From Diospyros lotus (lineage: Eukaryota; Streptophyta; Magnoliopsida; Ericales; Ebenaceae): 64,000 nt of DNA. The translations under genes and the position numbers were made by a program. This document shows, piece after piece, positions 45,260 to 57,628 of the stretch (positions are counted from its first letter, which is position 1; every line of letters starts with the position of its first letter). The stretch lies in the NCBI RefSeq assembly GCF_014633365.1, contig NC_068350.1:29503119-29567118 (forward strand). Reading direction: 5' to 3'. The notes below the pieces were generated by a model. That model made no database searches. It was not told the DNA's origin and was given only the letters and a program-made list of their open reading frames with translations.

Positions 45260-46430
45260 TGTTTGGTTTTGATGATGAAAAACAATGGGTTTCATATTTA
45301 TACCTTAATTCAAATTATGAAAATGTTTGGTTTCAAAGTTTCAATGGAAATCAATTTCAAACTCTTGGCCAAAATGTAAATCATTATCTCAAATTAGGTT
45401 TGATGGAAATTAGAAAAACAAAGTATTACGTCTCAATTATTTCTTCAAAAATGTTTTTTAAATCGATTTTTGAGTGCTTGAGAAAATGAGAGCAAAATGT
45501 TTTAAAAATGCATGGGAGGTTGTCAACCGGTTCTAAAGATTTGTCAACCACCTTTGCCTTACTATCGATCGGCCTTCAAAGGATGTCAATCGGTCAACTT
45601 CATAGCTCTCAGTTGTTTGTTGTCGACCGTTCCTGCATCAGGAAGTGTTGATTATTTTTCACATAATGTTGACCTTTTTGGTATAGTGTTGACCGTTCTT
45701 TGAATCTTTTAACTAACATGTCGATTGATTCTTTGAATTTATCGACCATTTTTGTCACATAAACATTTAATGGCTAGTTCTGGAGTGCATTTAATGCACA
45801 CCAACTACCTCCAACAGCCATATTTTTTTATGCAAGCATCTCCCTCTATAAATTCAAACTTGATGCACCATTTATTGGGTTAGAGAATTTATTACAAAAC
45901 ATCCAAGTGCTCAAGTGTTCAATTTTTATTCTCTCTCATTAAGACTTTCATTAAGGCTTTGTTGCTTCATTATATTTATTTTCTCAAGCCTTGAATTTTT
46001 TTTTTAGAGAAGTTGTAACTGAGAGGTTATCTCTTAAATCATCTCATTCAATTATATTCTTGTAATTGCCAACTAAAGTGCTAGAGGGCCTACATTAATT
46101 GTAGGAGGATTGTAATTCCTAGTCGTAAGGACTAAAGGGCCTACTTGTGATCAAGTATGAGGTATTAGTGGAGCTTTTAAAATCCTTAGTGTGAAGTTAA
46201 GGAAGTGGATTAACTTATTTGATTGAACCATTATAAATTTTTTTATCCCTCTATTGCTTTTGATTTTTTTTTTTTTTGTTTCATTCATTATCCCAAGTAT
46301 TTTCTTAAAATTGGCATTATTGGTTTTAAATTCTTGTTTTCACAGCCAAAAAGAAAATTCAAGCTCAATCAAATTTATTAAAATAATCTAATTCACCCCC
46401 TTTTTGGGTTAGTGCCATTGTTAAAATATT
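45260..46430 (+). repeat. R: SIRE-type Copia LTR with GTCGAC words
   Basis: Starts TGTTTGGTTTTGATGATGAA, the usual SIRE-type LTR start, and ends near a TTCACCCCCTTTTTGGGT block (46390-46410). TATA-like CTCTATAAATTC at 45844. Ten or so GTCGAC/GTCAACC words at 45515-45755. No TSD identified. Confidence 0.6.
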
Positions 46431-46914
46431 ATATAACTATGGCTTTTCAATTGGCTCAGCCACAACCAATACATTTTACTAGGGCAATGCTTAACCTTTA
46501 CAAATTCACAATGAAATGTGAAAAGAATAATTCAAGAGAAGAGAATGATGTTACAGATTATAGAAGCTTCTCTTGATGATACAAAGAGACAAGATAATTT
46601 TAGAAAAATAAGCATTGTCTCTTTTGAATGGCTCAAGTAAAATGATCTTTGAAAACTCTTGAGGTGACAAGAGTAGAATGTTTGGTGTTTAGAAAGTTCT
46701 TTTTCATATCAAGCTTCAACACTTTTTATATCTTTCTTACCCCCTATGGATGGTTTTTTTTCCAGTCGCATATGGTTGTTACATATCGAGTTTTACGAGA
46801 TGATCTTATATTATTTTCGCTATCATGTATCATTGTTTTGAAAAATATTTGAACACCGGCTAAAACCCTTGCATAAACCACCAAACGTTGGTGTTTTCTT
46901 TCACATGGTAGGTC
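46431..46914. other. Unassigned stretch between R and H
   Basis: Possibly internal leader of R's element or host sequence. No domain recognised. Confidence 0.3.
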
Positions 46915-49225
46915 TGTAGGTGCCCTAAAGGCCCTACAGAGGCTGCCTCTCACTGTGGGTGCAAAAGTTGCTTCTCGCGATGGCCATGCCTTGGCAGTTG
47001 CCATGGTAGGGCTACAGGTGTGGAACCCCTACCCAGATACCCTAGCCAAGTTAAAGAACTCAAGCAAGAGCCCCATAAGGGTAAAGAAACAGAAAATGAA
47101 CCACTTTGACCTGCCATGCATGCTCAACTAGGATCACCTACACTTAAACAAAAGAAACGACAACGGAAGCATAACTCACATCCTAGGAATGCATACAAAA
47201 GATATTCGGCCCATAATGTTACATGGTATATACATATACATATACAAAACCATGCCAAGGACGCAAAAGCTAAACAACCATGGCACAACATCACCAAATA
47301 CACATCAAAACAGGATTTGCTAAGATTGCCCTGTACACCACCTATTGAGATAGCTCAAGGACTACTAGCCTCGCCCTCACATTTAGCTTTGTCTTTATGT
47401 GGAATGAAAAGAAGCAAGAATGAGTCACAAGACTCAACATGCATATAGGAAAGGAAAGGCTGACAAAAGTATGGAAGCTAAATAGTAATCTGCACCCCAC
47501 GTACAACAACCATACATCATATGTCCATGAATCACATGATCGATATAGAGAAATGCCGCATAATAAAATATGCACATTTTGGTCCTTGGGGCCCACATAA
47601 GACACGCGGCACCCAAGTCCCTATCACAAACCTATCACTGCCCTGAAAGGTAATGTGAGTAATACCCCAAGCCAAAGCTCCCTTGGGTCAACATTACTAA
47701 AACCCAAAAACTCAGAAAGCTAACAGCACCCGTAATCCTGGCAGGACATAACCATCCGTAAAGCAGTTGCACACACCCACACGAGGCCAGAACCATGCAA
47801 TGCACAAATATAATGCAGTGGCATATTGAGTATAAATGTGATACATATCCCCCATAAAACTATGCATCAAGCTCTGCACACCTATATGGGAAGTCACACT
47901 CAATACAATGCTCGTGTCTAGCTAACCTAGGTATTCAAATAACCTAGTATGCCCATGGCCAAGCACACAAGTCACATGGAACCCCCAAATGCATAATCCC
48001 CAAGCCCTTGCATACATTAGAAATGACAAAATATTGGAAATTTATAGAAATCGCATGTACTATACTCTCAACCACAATAACATTCCTACACTACACAATA
48101 AGAACCAACCCACACAGCAACCTAGCTTTATTCCAACAACGAAACAAAAGGCAAACTGAGCCCTTTAAATCACACAAAAAAAGATCTAACCAAGATGGAG
48201 AAAACTGACAATAAACAAGCTTATAATCCTCGAATAAAACCACCTATAACTCAACGAGGAAATAAACCGAGTAGGAAAGTGGCAAAATCTCTCACAAGGT
48301 GAACAAGGATGCTATAGAAGTAAGAAAGGGTAGAAGCTTACCTGAAATAAAGAAGAAAATCACCTTAGAAGCTTCGTCGAACCCCTCATTCTTCTTCCCC
48401 TTCTTCTTCTTCTCTTCTTCTCCTGTTTTCTCTTCTTTTTCTTCCTACTCTCAATCGAATACTCTACAAATATCTCTCTTCTCTCAACATTCCCTCTAAT
48501 TATATAGCCAAGAGACAAAGAAGAGTGGGTTTACATACATGGAAAGACTTGACAAAAAGTCATCCACTACTGCCTAAAAGTCGAGGTTTGGGTCGAGAAA
48601 ATGGCCTAGGAAGTCATTTTTCGAAAAGCTTATCCAAATGCCCAAGCCACATATCTGAATACTAGATGCAAGAACTAAAGGCATATCCAAATATATGGGC
48701 ACCCATCCTAATACGAGAGACAATAATTTCATACAGGTATTCGAATACATACACAAGATTGCAATGGGGGTATAATAATACATACACAAAATGCTCAAGG
48801 GTATCCGAATACCATGCTTGTATTCGGATGCCATGCCATGACAAGGAGATATCTGAATATCCCTAAAGGTATTTGGATATCTCTCCCAGTCTCTAACATA
48901 TCTGAATATCACAAGCCATATTCGGATACCTCACCCAAAACAAGCACCATATCTGAATGCACCAAACCATATTCGAATACCTTAACCCCCATATCTGAAT
49001 ACCTCATACCCTATTCAGATATCCATGCTCCATATTCGAATACATTACACTCCCATCCGGATATCTAAGGTGCAATTCAGATATAACGTTATATATTCAG
49101 ATACTCCAAGCTTAGACCCAACACTTAATTAATAATCACCAAAAATAACATACTACACCTCACGGCTAACCCATTCCACCACAAAGCATGATAAAATGTT
49201 GCATAACTGAATTTGGGTCATTACA
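46915..49225 (-). repeat. 3' LTR of H
   Basis: The right end GGGTCATTACA at 49225 is firm. The left end TGTAGGTGCCC is a guess by analogy with I. 48640-49100 holds the ATTCGGATAT word array. No gene. Confidence 0.6.
48640..49100. repeat. ATATTCGGATAT/ATATTCGAATAT word array in H LTR
   Basis: About sixteen copies of a 10-12 bp palindrome at 20-30 bp spacing; close kin of the array in LTR A but with TTCGGA/TTCGAA as well as TCCGGA cores. Confidence 0.82.
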
Positions 49226-49246
49226 AATCCTCACCCCCCCTAAAAG
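49226..49246 (-). promoter_or_regulatory. Polypurine tract of H
   Basis: Minus TTTTAGGGGGGGTGAGGATT directly precedes TGTAATGACCC. Confidence 0.78.
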
Positions 49247-49463
49247 AATTCGGTCCCAAAATTCGTACCTGATCACTTGAAAGATGGGGATGAACTCACC
49301 TCATCTCTTCCTTTAGTTCTTACATAACTTCCTATGGCCCATGCCGTTGCCATTGCACTTTAACATAAGGAATATAACTATTCCAAAGTACCTTATCCTT
49401 TTGATCCACGATACATGTAGGTAACTCAGTGTATGAGACGTGGAATTCAAGGGGTTGATAATC
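49247..49463 (-). pseudogene. pol: H chromodomain
   Basis: Minus frame reads LPTCIVDQKDKVLWNSYIPY then VKVQWQRHGP, a stop, and ELKEEMR, the Tekay chromodomain with stops. The open frame joins 52389 onwards once I is removed. Confidence 0.82.
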
Positions 49464-49468
49464 AATAA

Positions 49469-52383
49469 TGTAGTGGCCCACTACCGGATAGTCCCGCTAG
49501 CATAGGATATCCGAAAGGAGGTCATCACAAGTGTGATATAGAACAATAACATACAACACCATAATACTATCCTTAAATAAACTCAGCGGAAGCTAACATA
49601 AAGGTTTACAACATCTTAGACCATAGTCTAAACAAAATGAAATACAAGGGCACTAACAAATTTTACAACATAAAATTTCCTCACACTTGCCCTCATCACA
49701 AATGCTAACATAGACCATCTAATTTGGAAGGTCTCTGTACACTTCTAACCCTGGGCTTTAGCCCCACTGGGCTCGCCCTCAACCACTGCTCTACTTGTAC
49801 CTGGAATGACATGAGAGTAAACAAGGTGAGCCACAAGGCTCAGCAAGTGTATTTATAAAGTATGGAGATATAGAATCAAAGGCAGGGATAATCAAGATAG
49901 AATAAACAACTCTATGAGGAGATATTAGTATAACGCGACTCATAAGTTCTCGGTTTACATTAATTTCCCATGCCGTGATTATTACATATATTATGCACTT
50001 GTTCCCATGCTCATGCATATGCACCAATAGTAGGGAATTTTTCTGCATAATTCTCAAGGCTCTCACGGCCTATATATATATATATCCATTCATGAATATA
50101 TATGCATCATGAAAATACATCAACAAATGATAACAATTTGAGCCACACCTTCTGGGTTGATGGCCACCTCACCCGCGTCAAGCGCTCATAGGATATCCTT
50201 TCTCATCCACGGACTTAGCCGTCGCGCAAAATAATAGGTGCGCAAATCAGTATAATCATGCATCACATATGCATATCCCCATTTCATGTCAATCCTCAAT
50301 GATTAAGAAAAATCTCAAATCATGCTTAACATGCACAATTGCATAAATTAAAGTGTGCACTATCTTATGATCACAGGGTAAATTTTAATACATTTATTGA
50401 CTCATACTTATAGAAATGCCCAAACCAATATTTACGGTATATTTTTACCCCAATAATAATCGCAAGGAATCAAAATTTATACATGCAAGAAACACTAAAT
50501 CTTGCATGACACTAGACCCTAATGAATAAACGTCATTCCTTAAGAAATGTAGGGTGACACAAAACCCTATTTAGATTTTTGCAATGTTCAACAAGAAAAC
50601 GAATTAATATTGCAAGATTTATCGAAATAAGGAAAATAAAACCCTTTTATCCAACAACAAGGGTTATCAAGAATAATTCAAAAAAACAATGGAAGAACTA
50701 TACAAAAATTATAATTTTAAACGTAGGAAGGATAGACTACATAGGAAGAGTTGAATAACAACATATTTCAAAAATTTCCAGATTTCAAGCATATTTTCAA
50801 AAATCCAATCTGGGCTCAATATTTGGTCAATTACCACAAACGATATACCAAATCAAAGCCTAATGAGTCTAGTTTCTGGAACATCAACTGGATTTGAAAT
50901 CGGAAATAATCACAAGGAGATATTCCACAAAAACCGAAACAAGGCAGAATTTGTAACAGTAATTTACAGAATTCTACATAGAATTCAACAAGGTTGTTAT
51001 GGGTACAAATCATAACCAAAAATTTCAAATCTTATACTGAATCGAAGCCCATGAAGTATATTTTATAGAAAAAATAAATGGATCACAATTTGGATATAAC
51101 CACAGAGCATTATACCCCCAAAACCGAAGCAAGAACAGATTATTCAAAAATAGAGCAGAAAATTTCCAGATTCTGGGCAAGAATTTACAAGGATACTGTA
51201 GGCTCAAAACACAGCCAAAAATTCTAAAAAATTTACCAAATGAATATTATCAAGTCTAGTTTATACAGAAACAAACGGATCTTGAATCGGATATAACCAC
51301 AGAGAGTTATACCCTAAAGAGTACAACAAGGTCAGTTTACTCGAAAGCAGTAAAATTTCCAGATCTTAGCAGGGATTTACAAGGCTATAACATGATCAAA
51401 TATTAGTCAAAAAATTCGATTCTTGTGTCTAAAATGAATCTTAAGATGTCTAGTTTATAACCCAACAAATGGATCTCAATTTGGATATAAACACAAGGAG
51501 TTATAGACCAAAGAACATAACATGGTCAGTGAATCCGAGAATAAGAATTTAAGAGCAACAACTTAAAAATGAAGGAAACAAGCCTTCTAAGATGGAAACA
51601 AGGTTGAAGAACTTGCATTAAAAGATAATCAAGAGAAGAAGAACTTACACAATCATAAGGAGAAGAAGAAGAAGGAGATCTTGAATTTGAAACAAGAAGG
51701 AAGGGAACTTGCCTTAGATGGTTGCAAATCCAAAGAGATGAAGACACCCCTTGAAATTGAAAATTCCATAGTCTCCACTTAAAGCTTCAATGAAGAAGAA
51801 CAATGGAGGAAGAAGAGAAAATCGGGAGAGGGAGAAGAAGAAGGGAACAAGAAAGTAAGAAGAAGAAAAGGAGGGAAAAAATGTGGGAGACTTGTCTCCC
51901 AACTCCTTTCAATCCATCTCCCTTTTAATTTTCTCTAATTTGCCCTTCATACTAACACACACAATTCACATATCTCTTACCCATTTTGGTCATTTTACCA
52001 TTTTCTTAATCTTTTTTTCTTTTTAATTAAGATACCATTCTCTATGCCCATGGCCCAAGCCCAAGTCAAAATATATAGCCCAAGCCCAAGTCAAAATATA
52101 TGGCCCAATCCAATTAAGGCCCAATGGACTTTTCTTGAGATTTGGGTTCAACCCAATTCATTTACACTTAAGATTTAATTATTTATCAATGGTCTAATTC
52201 AAATAAGGCCCAAACCCATTTAGCTCACAACTTTGAGACTTTTTCACACCAAATATTATTTTCATTAATTTACCCCCATTACCAACTCATATAATATTTT
52301 TAACAATTAATTAATAAAGGCAACAACTCTAATGTGCAAACTAAAATACCCATAACACCTAGACCCACTAACGGGTCGTTACA
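49469..52383 (-). mobile_element. Solo LTR I (Tekay-like) in H
   Basis: 2915 bp, plus-strand ends TGTAGTGGCCC and GGGTCGTTACA, perfect TSD AATAA (49464-49468 and 52384-52388). It splits the codons between DPRQVI and DYQPL of H. Repeated AGTTATA/TCTAGTTTATA leader blocks occur at 50850-51500. No coding domain. Confidence 0.93.
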
Positions 52384-52388
52384 AATAA

Positions 52389-52825
52389 CTTGTCTCGGAT
52401 CTACCACACACTTACGGAGCATAGAGACGTGGAAGACATCATGCACTTGAGCAAGCTGAGAAGGCAAAGCAAGACGGTATGCCAATGATCCAATTTGCTC
52501 CAGTACCTCAAACGGCCCCACATAATGTAGACTGAGCTTACCAAAAATTCCAAAACAACGTATACCCTTCATTAGCATCACCCGAAGGAATACATGATCT
52601 CCTACAACAAACTCTAAGTCCTGTCGCCGCTTATCTACATAGCTCTTCTGGCGATCTTGAGCAGTCTTCATCTGTGCTTTAATCACTTTAACCTTCTGCG
52701 TGGTCTACTCAACAATGTCTGGCCCCAACACTGATTTATCTCCAACTTTAGCCAACACAACAGAGATTTACAAGGTTGTCCGTGCAATGCCTCAAATGTG
52801 CCATCTTAATGCTAAACTGGTAGTT
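52389..52825 (-). pseudogene. pol: H integrase C-terminal part
   Basis: Open from 52686: IKAQMKTAQDRQKSYVDKRR, then DLEFVVGDHVFLRV, KLSLHYVGPFEVLEQIGSLA (GPF intact) and VFHVSMLRKCVVDPRQVI. The last codons of the computed ORF read into LTR I and are not native. Upstream the frame meets V. Confidence 0.88.
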
Positions 52826-54261
52826 TGTTAGAGTTATACCCCACAAGCCAATTATATTTACATGTAATTGATCGTACTTTACATTTTGATTCTTTAGGAA
52901 CAATCAATTATTATTGCAAGGCATTATGTTTTTATTTGTCATTGATGGTTGTCATTATTTATTGTAATCCATTCTTGACAAAGTCTATAGATCAAATAGG
53001 CTCATGGAATATGGTCGTGCATAGAGATGACGATCATGAAACATATTCCTTACAAGTCTTGATCTTAAATGTTCCTAGTCATAGAGTTATTAGGATTAGA
53101 CACTAATAACTTGGATAGACTAGCACATATGATGCATGCTCAGTTAGGAGAATGTCTCATTTCATGAACATTGGTGTGGGGACACTAGTGCATATATGTG
53201 GGTGCTTATTATAAGAATAAGTACACTGAACTGACCCGCTACAGAATTCCTAATGGTTATTTTAATGTCGAATTGGAATTCCTGTATTAAAATAGTGCAG
53301 ATTGATCCTTAGACTTGAGACATCATGGTAGTCTTATATTTGACTGATTACACTTTGGTTCTTTTTTAGATTCTAATGGAGTCATTAACAAATTATCACT
53401 GGGCGTAACCTTATCACATATGAAGGCTTGTGAATGTCGAAATAGGATTCATCACTTATCGATAAGATGAGAATATGTCCTATGTATTCCGATGATTTTA
53501 TGACTGAGGAAATCCTTGGCCAAAGTGAGGTGAAAATCAAAAGATGTTTTGATTTCACCTATCAAGTCATAAATCTAGAATGGATACATAGTTATTGAAT
53601 GATTAGGGTTTTGTCATAAAACCATACCCTAAATTCAATCGGGACATAGATTGATGAAAGGATTTTACTACACGGTAATTGCAATTGAAAAGGTCCGTGT
53701 TTTTTCATCGTTGGCTAGGTATTCATGGCATGTTGCTAGATGTTAACCATGATATGTAGGGTTTAGAATTAATTTGATTAATTCTAAAACTATTAATTAA
53801 AGAGTTTAATTAAGAAGTCCATGAGATGTGCTAATTAAGAAGCCCATAAGTTTAATTAAAGAGTTTAATTAATCTAATGAGTTGGGCCTTCATATAGCCC
53901 AATAGAGTTGGCCCTACATCTAGCCCAATGGTGGACTTAAAGGGTCACACACTTAGGTCGAGCCCGTTCCACAATTTAAAAGAGAGATTCGGTCCAATGT
54001 GATTATGGGCCGAGCCTAAATTGTTTAGGGCTTTTCCAAAGGCCCAATTAGGGTTTTTTAACTCTATAAATATGCCACTTAAGAAGCTGGAAAGATAAGG
54101 AAAATTTTGGATCTCTCAAAGGTGCCTAGGGTTACTAGCATTACTCGAGGCGTTCGTGGAAAGGGTCGATCGTGTGGACTGACTTGGAGGAGTTTGTGTT
54201 TGCTACTCTACGGATCAAATAAGGCAGAATCGAAGCTTCACGATTGGCTGATTTCTTAACA
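52826..54261 (+). mobile_element. Solo LTR V (Copia-type) in H integrase
   Basis: 1436 bp, TGTTAGAGTTATACC...TTCTTAACA, perfect TSD TAGTT (52821-52825 and 54262-54266). TATA TCTATAAATATG at 54063-54074 gives plus orientation. It splits the integrase motif AYNNNY/QFSIKMA. No domains. Confidence 0.94.
54063..54074 (+). promoter_or_regulatory. TATA box of solo LTR V
   Basis: TCTATAAATATG, about 190 bp from the LTR end. Confidence 0.55.
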
Positions 54262-54266
54262 TAGTT

Positions 54267-55000
54267 GTTATTATAAGCAAACTCTACTAGTGACAGGTGC
54301 TCATCCCAACTCCCCTAAAAATCTAATATGCACACTCGAAGCATATCCTCCAAAATCTGAATAGTGTGCTTCGTCTGCCCATCGATTTGGGGATGGAATG
54401 CTATACTAAAAGTCAACCTCGTCCCCATGGCACTCTGTAAGGCCTCCCAAAAATGAGAAGTAAACTAGGGGTCATGGTCTGATACTATATTGGCTGGCAC
54501 CCCATGCAACCTCACAATCTCATCAATGTATAACTTGGCCAGACGATGCATAGGATACGTCTTCTTGATAGGTGGAAAGTAGGCCGACTTCATTAGCTTT
54601 CCAACCACCACCCATAAAGCATCATGTCCTCTGTTGGTATGAGATAATCCAGATACGAAATCCATGGCATTCTGGTCCCACTTCCACTCTGGAATAAACA
54701 AGGGACAAAATAAACTTGCAGGACTCTAGTGTTTAGCTTTAACCTGTTGACACACCAAGCAACGTGACACATACCTAGCTATTTGCCTCTTCATGCCCAT
54801 CCACCAATACTGGCGGCGCAAGTCCTGATACATCTTCCCTACCCCTGGGTGTATGGTGTAACGAGATCAATGAGCCTCTAACAGTAACTCATGTTTGATC
54901 TCCTCATCACCTGGCACACAAATTAGACCACGGAACAACAACAAATCATCATCCTTCAGGCTATACCCCAAAGGTCTTAACCTACCCATATCTGCCACAA
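54267..55000 (-). pseudogene. pol: H integrase core, broken
   Basis: Open segment 54701-54465 has AMDFVSGLSHTNRGHDALWV and LAKLYIDEIVRLHGVPANIV then SDHDP. At 54369-54371 the expected catalytic Glu codon is AAG (Lys), in QIDGQTKHT, exactly as in F. Frames are interrupted by stops. Confidence 0.85.
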
Positions 55001-55868
55001 TCTGAGCCAACCTCTCATCATATTGTTGTCGATCTCATATCCGATCCGCTAAACTTGAATGAATGCTCATATAGGCACAGTAAATACCTTGGGTATCCCT
55101 TGACTTTGAAATGGTAAGCTCGCTCACCTTCTCCAATAGGGACCATTCCTGAATCAATATCATCGTCGCTGAAGCTCCCTGACAACTCAAGGTGCCAGCT
55201 ACCACATTTGCCTTACCCAGATGATATAGAATCTCATTGTCATAATCATTTATCAACTCCAACCAACAACGTTGTCTCATGTTCAGCTCTTTCTAGGAAA
55301 ATAAATACTTCAAACTCTTATGATCAGTGAATATTTATACCTTCTCTCCATAAAGATAGTGAAGCCAAATCTTCAAAGAAAATACCACCGCAATAAGCTC
55401 CAAATCATAAGTAGGATAATTCATATCATGTCCTTTTAATCGCCTAGAGGCATAAGCATTAACTTACCCACCTTGCATCAAGACACAACCCAGACCTGTA
55501 TATAAGGTATCACTATAAACTGTAAATAACTCACCACTCTTAGGTATGGTTAATACAGGTGTCAAAGTCAACTTCCATTTCAACTCCTAAAAACAACTCT
55601 CATGGGCATCACCCCAAATAAAGCTAACCCCCTTACGTGTTAACTTAGTCATAGGCGAAGCCAAATGGGAAAAACCTTCAATGAAGCGTCAATAATATCT
55701 ACCAAGACCCAGAAAACTACGAACCTCTATCACAGTAGTAGGCCTCAACCAATCCAACACGGCTTTAATCTTCTCGAGATCCACAACTATGCCCTCACCA
55801 AAAACTATGTGACCTAGAAATACTACCTGATTTTTCCAAAATTCACATTTAGAAAACTTGGCATACAA
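55001..55868 (-). pseudogene. pol: H RNase H
   Basis: The segment beginning at 55280 reads MRQRCWLELINDYDNEILYH, then LGKANVVAGTLS, the end of Ty3/Gypsy RNase H. The region 55280-55868 is stop-ridden but collinear with F 18380-18770. Confidence 0.75.
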
Positions 55869-56406
55869 TCACTCTTCCCGGAGTCTCTTCAACACTAACC
55901 TCAAATGAACCTCATGACTCGATGGGTTAGGTGAATAAACCAAGATGTCATCAATGAAGACAATGAGAAAGCTTTCCAAATATTCCTTGAATGCCTGATT
56001 CATCAAGTCTATGAATGTTGCTAGCGCATTAGTCAATCCAAATGGCATGACTATAAACTCATAATACTCGTATCTCATGCAAAACATTGTCTTTGAGATA
56101 TCCTCGTCTCTCACATGCACTTGATGGTACCCCAAACGCAAGTTAATCTTGGAAAACACCGAAGCTCCTCGAAGCTGGTCTAACAAATCATCCACACGAG
56201 ACAAAGGATACTTGTTCTTCACCGTCACTTGGTTAAGTTGCCTGTAGTCAATACATAGCCGCATGGAACCATCTTTCTTATGCACGAATAACACTGGCGC
56301 TCCCCACAATGATGTACTAGGTCATATAAAACCCTTATCCAACAAATCTTGCACCTACATCTTCAGTTTCTTTAATTCATTGGCAGCCATACGACAGGGA
56401 TATTAG
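55869..56406 (-). pseudogene. pol: H reverse transcriptase (N-terminal part cut by U)
   Basis: Open from 56309: [52 protein letters not shown] and the catalytic [10 protein letters not shown] (FIDD). Upstream frame AANELKKLKM continues to 56406, where U begins; the rest must lie right of the window. Confidence 0.9.
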
Positions 56407-56864
56407 TGTTAGTGCCCTAATACTAGATTTAGATAGCATCTAGCATTTATAATTATGGGACTAATGATGTAATTCTTGCAATATATATATATAACAAAAT
56501 GTGTTTTCATATTTTGAGGTCATTTCTTCATTCATAACTCTCTAATCATTATATATGAATAAGTCCTTAGATTTCCTATTAAAGGTTTTATTCTTAAGTG
56601 TTAAGAATATGTGACAATTGACCTTTGCAATAAGAATATCTTAATGATAATTCCCAGTCCTTAGACTTCTCAGAAAGGGACTATGATTAATCGAGCACGG
56701 ACTGACACATGGAATACTACCTTTAATTAGTATGAGATGTTAATAATAAAGGATTGTGAGTCACATACCATAATCCATAAGATGGATATAGTATACTTTT
56801 GGGTAGGTGAGTGTGGAACACTTACTAAATGTGACGCATGTGATTGATCACATGGCTCAGAGGA
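56407..56864 (+). mobile_element. U: Copia-type LTR, 5' portion, cut by T
   Basis: Starts TGTTAGTGCCCTAATAC inside H RT; the candidate TSD half is ATTAG (56402-56406). TA run at 56480-56494. The remainder and far end lie beyond T, outside the window, so solo versus full element is unknown. Confidence 0.65.
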
Positions 56865-57628
56865 TGTAACGCCCCGCTCTCACCTATGGGTGTCTCTAAT
56901 GAATAATCGACCAGATTACTCACACGACAAACCAACAACTGAAAGGTTGGACTATGTTTCAACAAGCAACACTCTAGGTGGGCACTAGGATTCGTCCTTC
57001 CCTTCACTCCACTCAAGAAATCTGTCCCAAATACAAACAAGGAAATACAGCGGAACAGGACCCGAAACCCGAGTGAGCTTCACTTTTCTTTAACTCGCCT
57101 CACAGCAAGCCAAAGGTGACCCAGGCATAAAACTAGCTCACCAAACATTCACTGAGTATTGGGGATTTATGGGAACATACCCTTTCGATCCTTGCTTGAT
57201 CCGAAACTTGGCTCCACCCACTAAAGCCGTATACATCAAGCTATCTCACAATCACCTATTACACTATGGTGATTACAACAACTAGATACATCTAGCGCTC
57301 AACAACATTTACATTCAAACACAAGAATAAACATACATGATAAATGCATAACATATAACTCGGGCAACACCGATAGTCGCCATTTCAACCTCCCGACATC
57401 ATCACTGCTGGCATCTGGACATGCATCATCTACAACACGAGGTAAAACCTCATGAGTCATAAAGACTCAGTAAGGGTGCAATGCATGTAAATATAAATAT
57501 AAACATGATTATGTATACCAACTGCATGCAAATGAGGCTAGGTTCTTTCATCCTCACAACCCACCAAGGTTTGAGGCATCAGCCTACCCCTTCGCACAAC
57601 ACCAGTCTTCCATATAGCCATAGGTACA
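56865..57628 (-). mobile_element. T: D-family LTR in reverse, cut by N
   Basis: Starts TGTAACGCCCCGCTC. It is the reverse complement of the last ~760 bp of C and D (AAACATAGTCCAACC, CACTCGGGTTTCGGGTC, CTGAGTCTTTATGACTCATG on minus). The other part lies beyond N, outside the window. Confidence 0.82.

Larger units (their letters stand above)
46915..56406 (-). mobile_element. Element H: second Tekay/Del-like chromovirus, leaves window through nested insertions
   Basis: Minus element. The 3' LTR (about 46915-49225), polypurine tract, chromodomain, integrase, RNase H and RT are in the window; the rest lies right of U. Removing I and V restores continuity: TGTAACGACC...CACTACA with TSD AATAA, and TGTTAGAG...TTAACA with TSD TAGTT, each splitting one coding motif. 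All domains carry stops. Confidence 0.85.
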
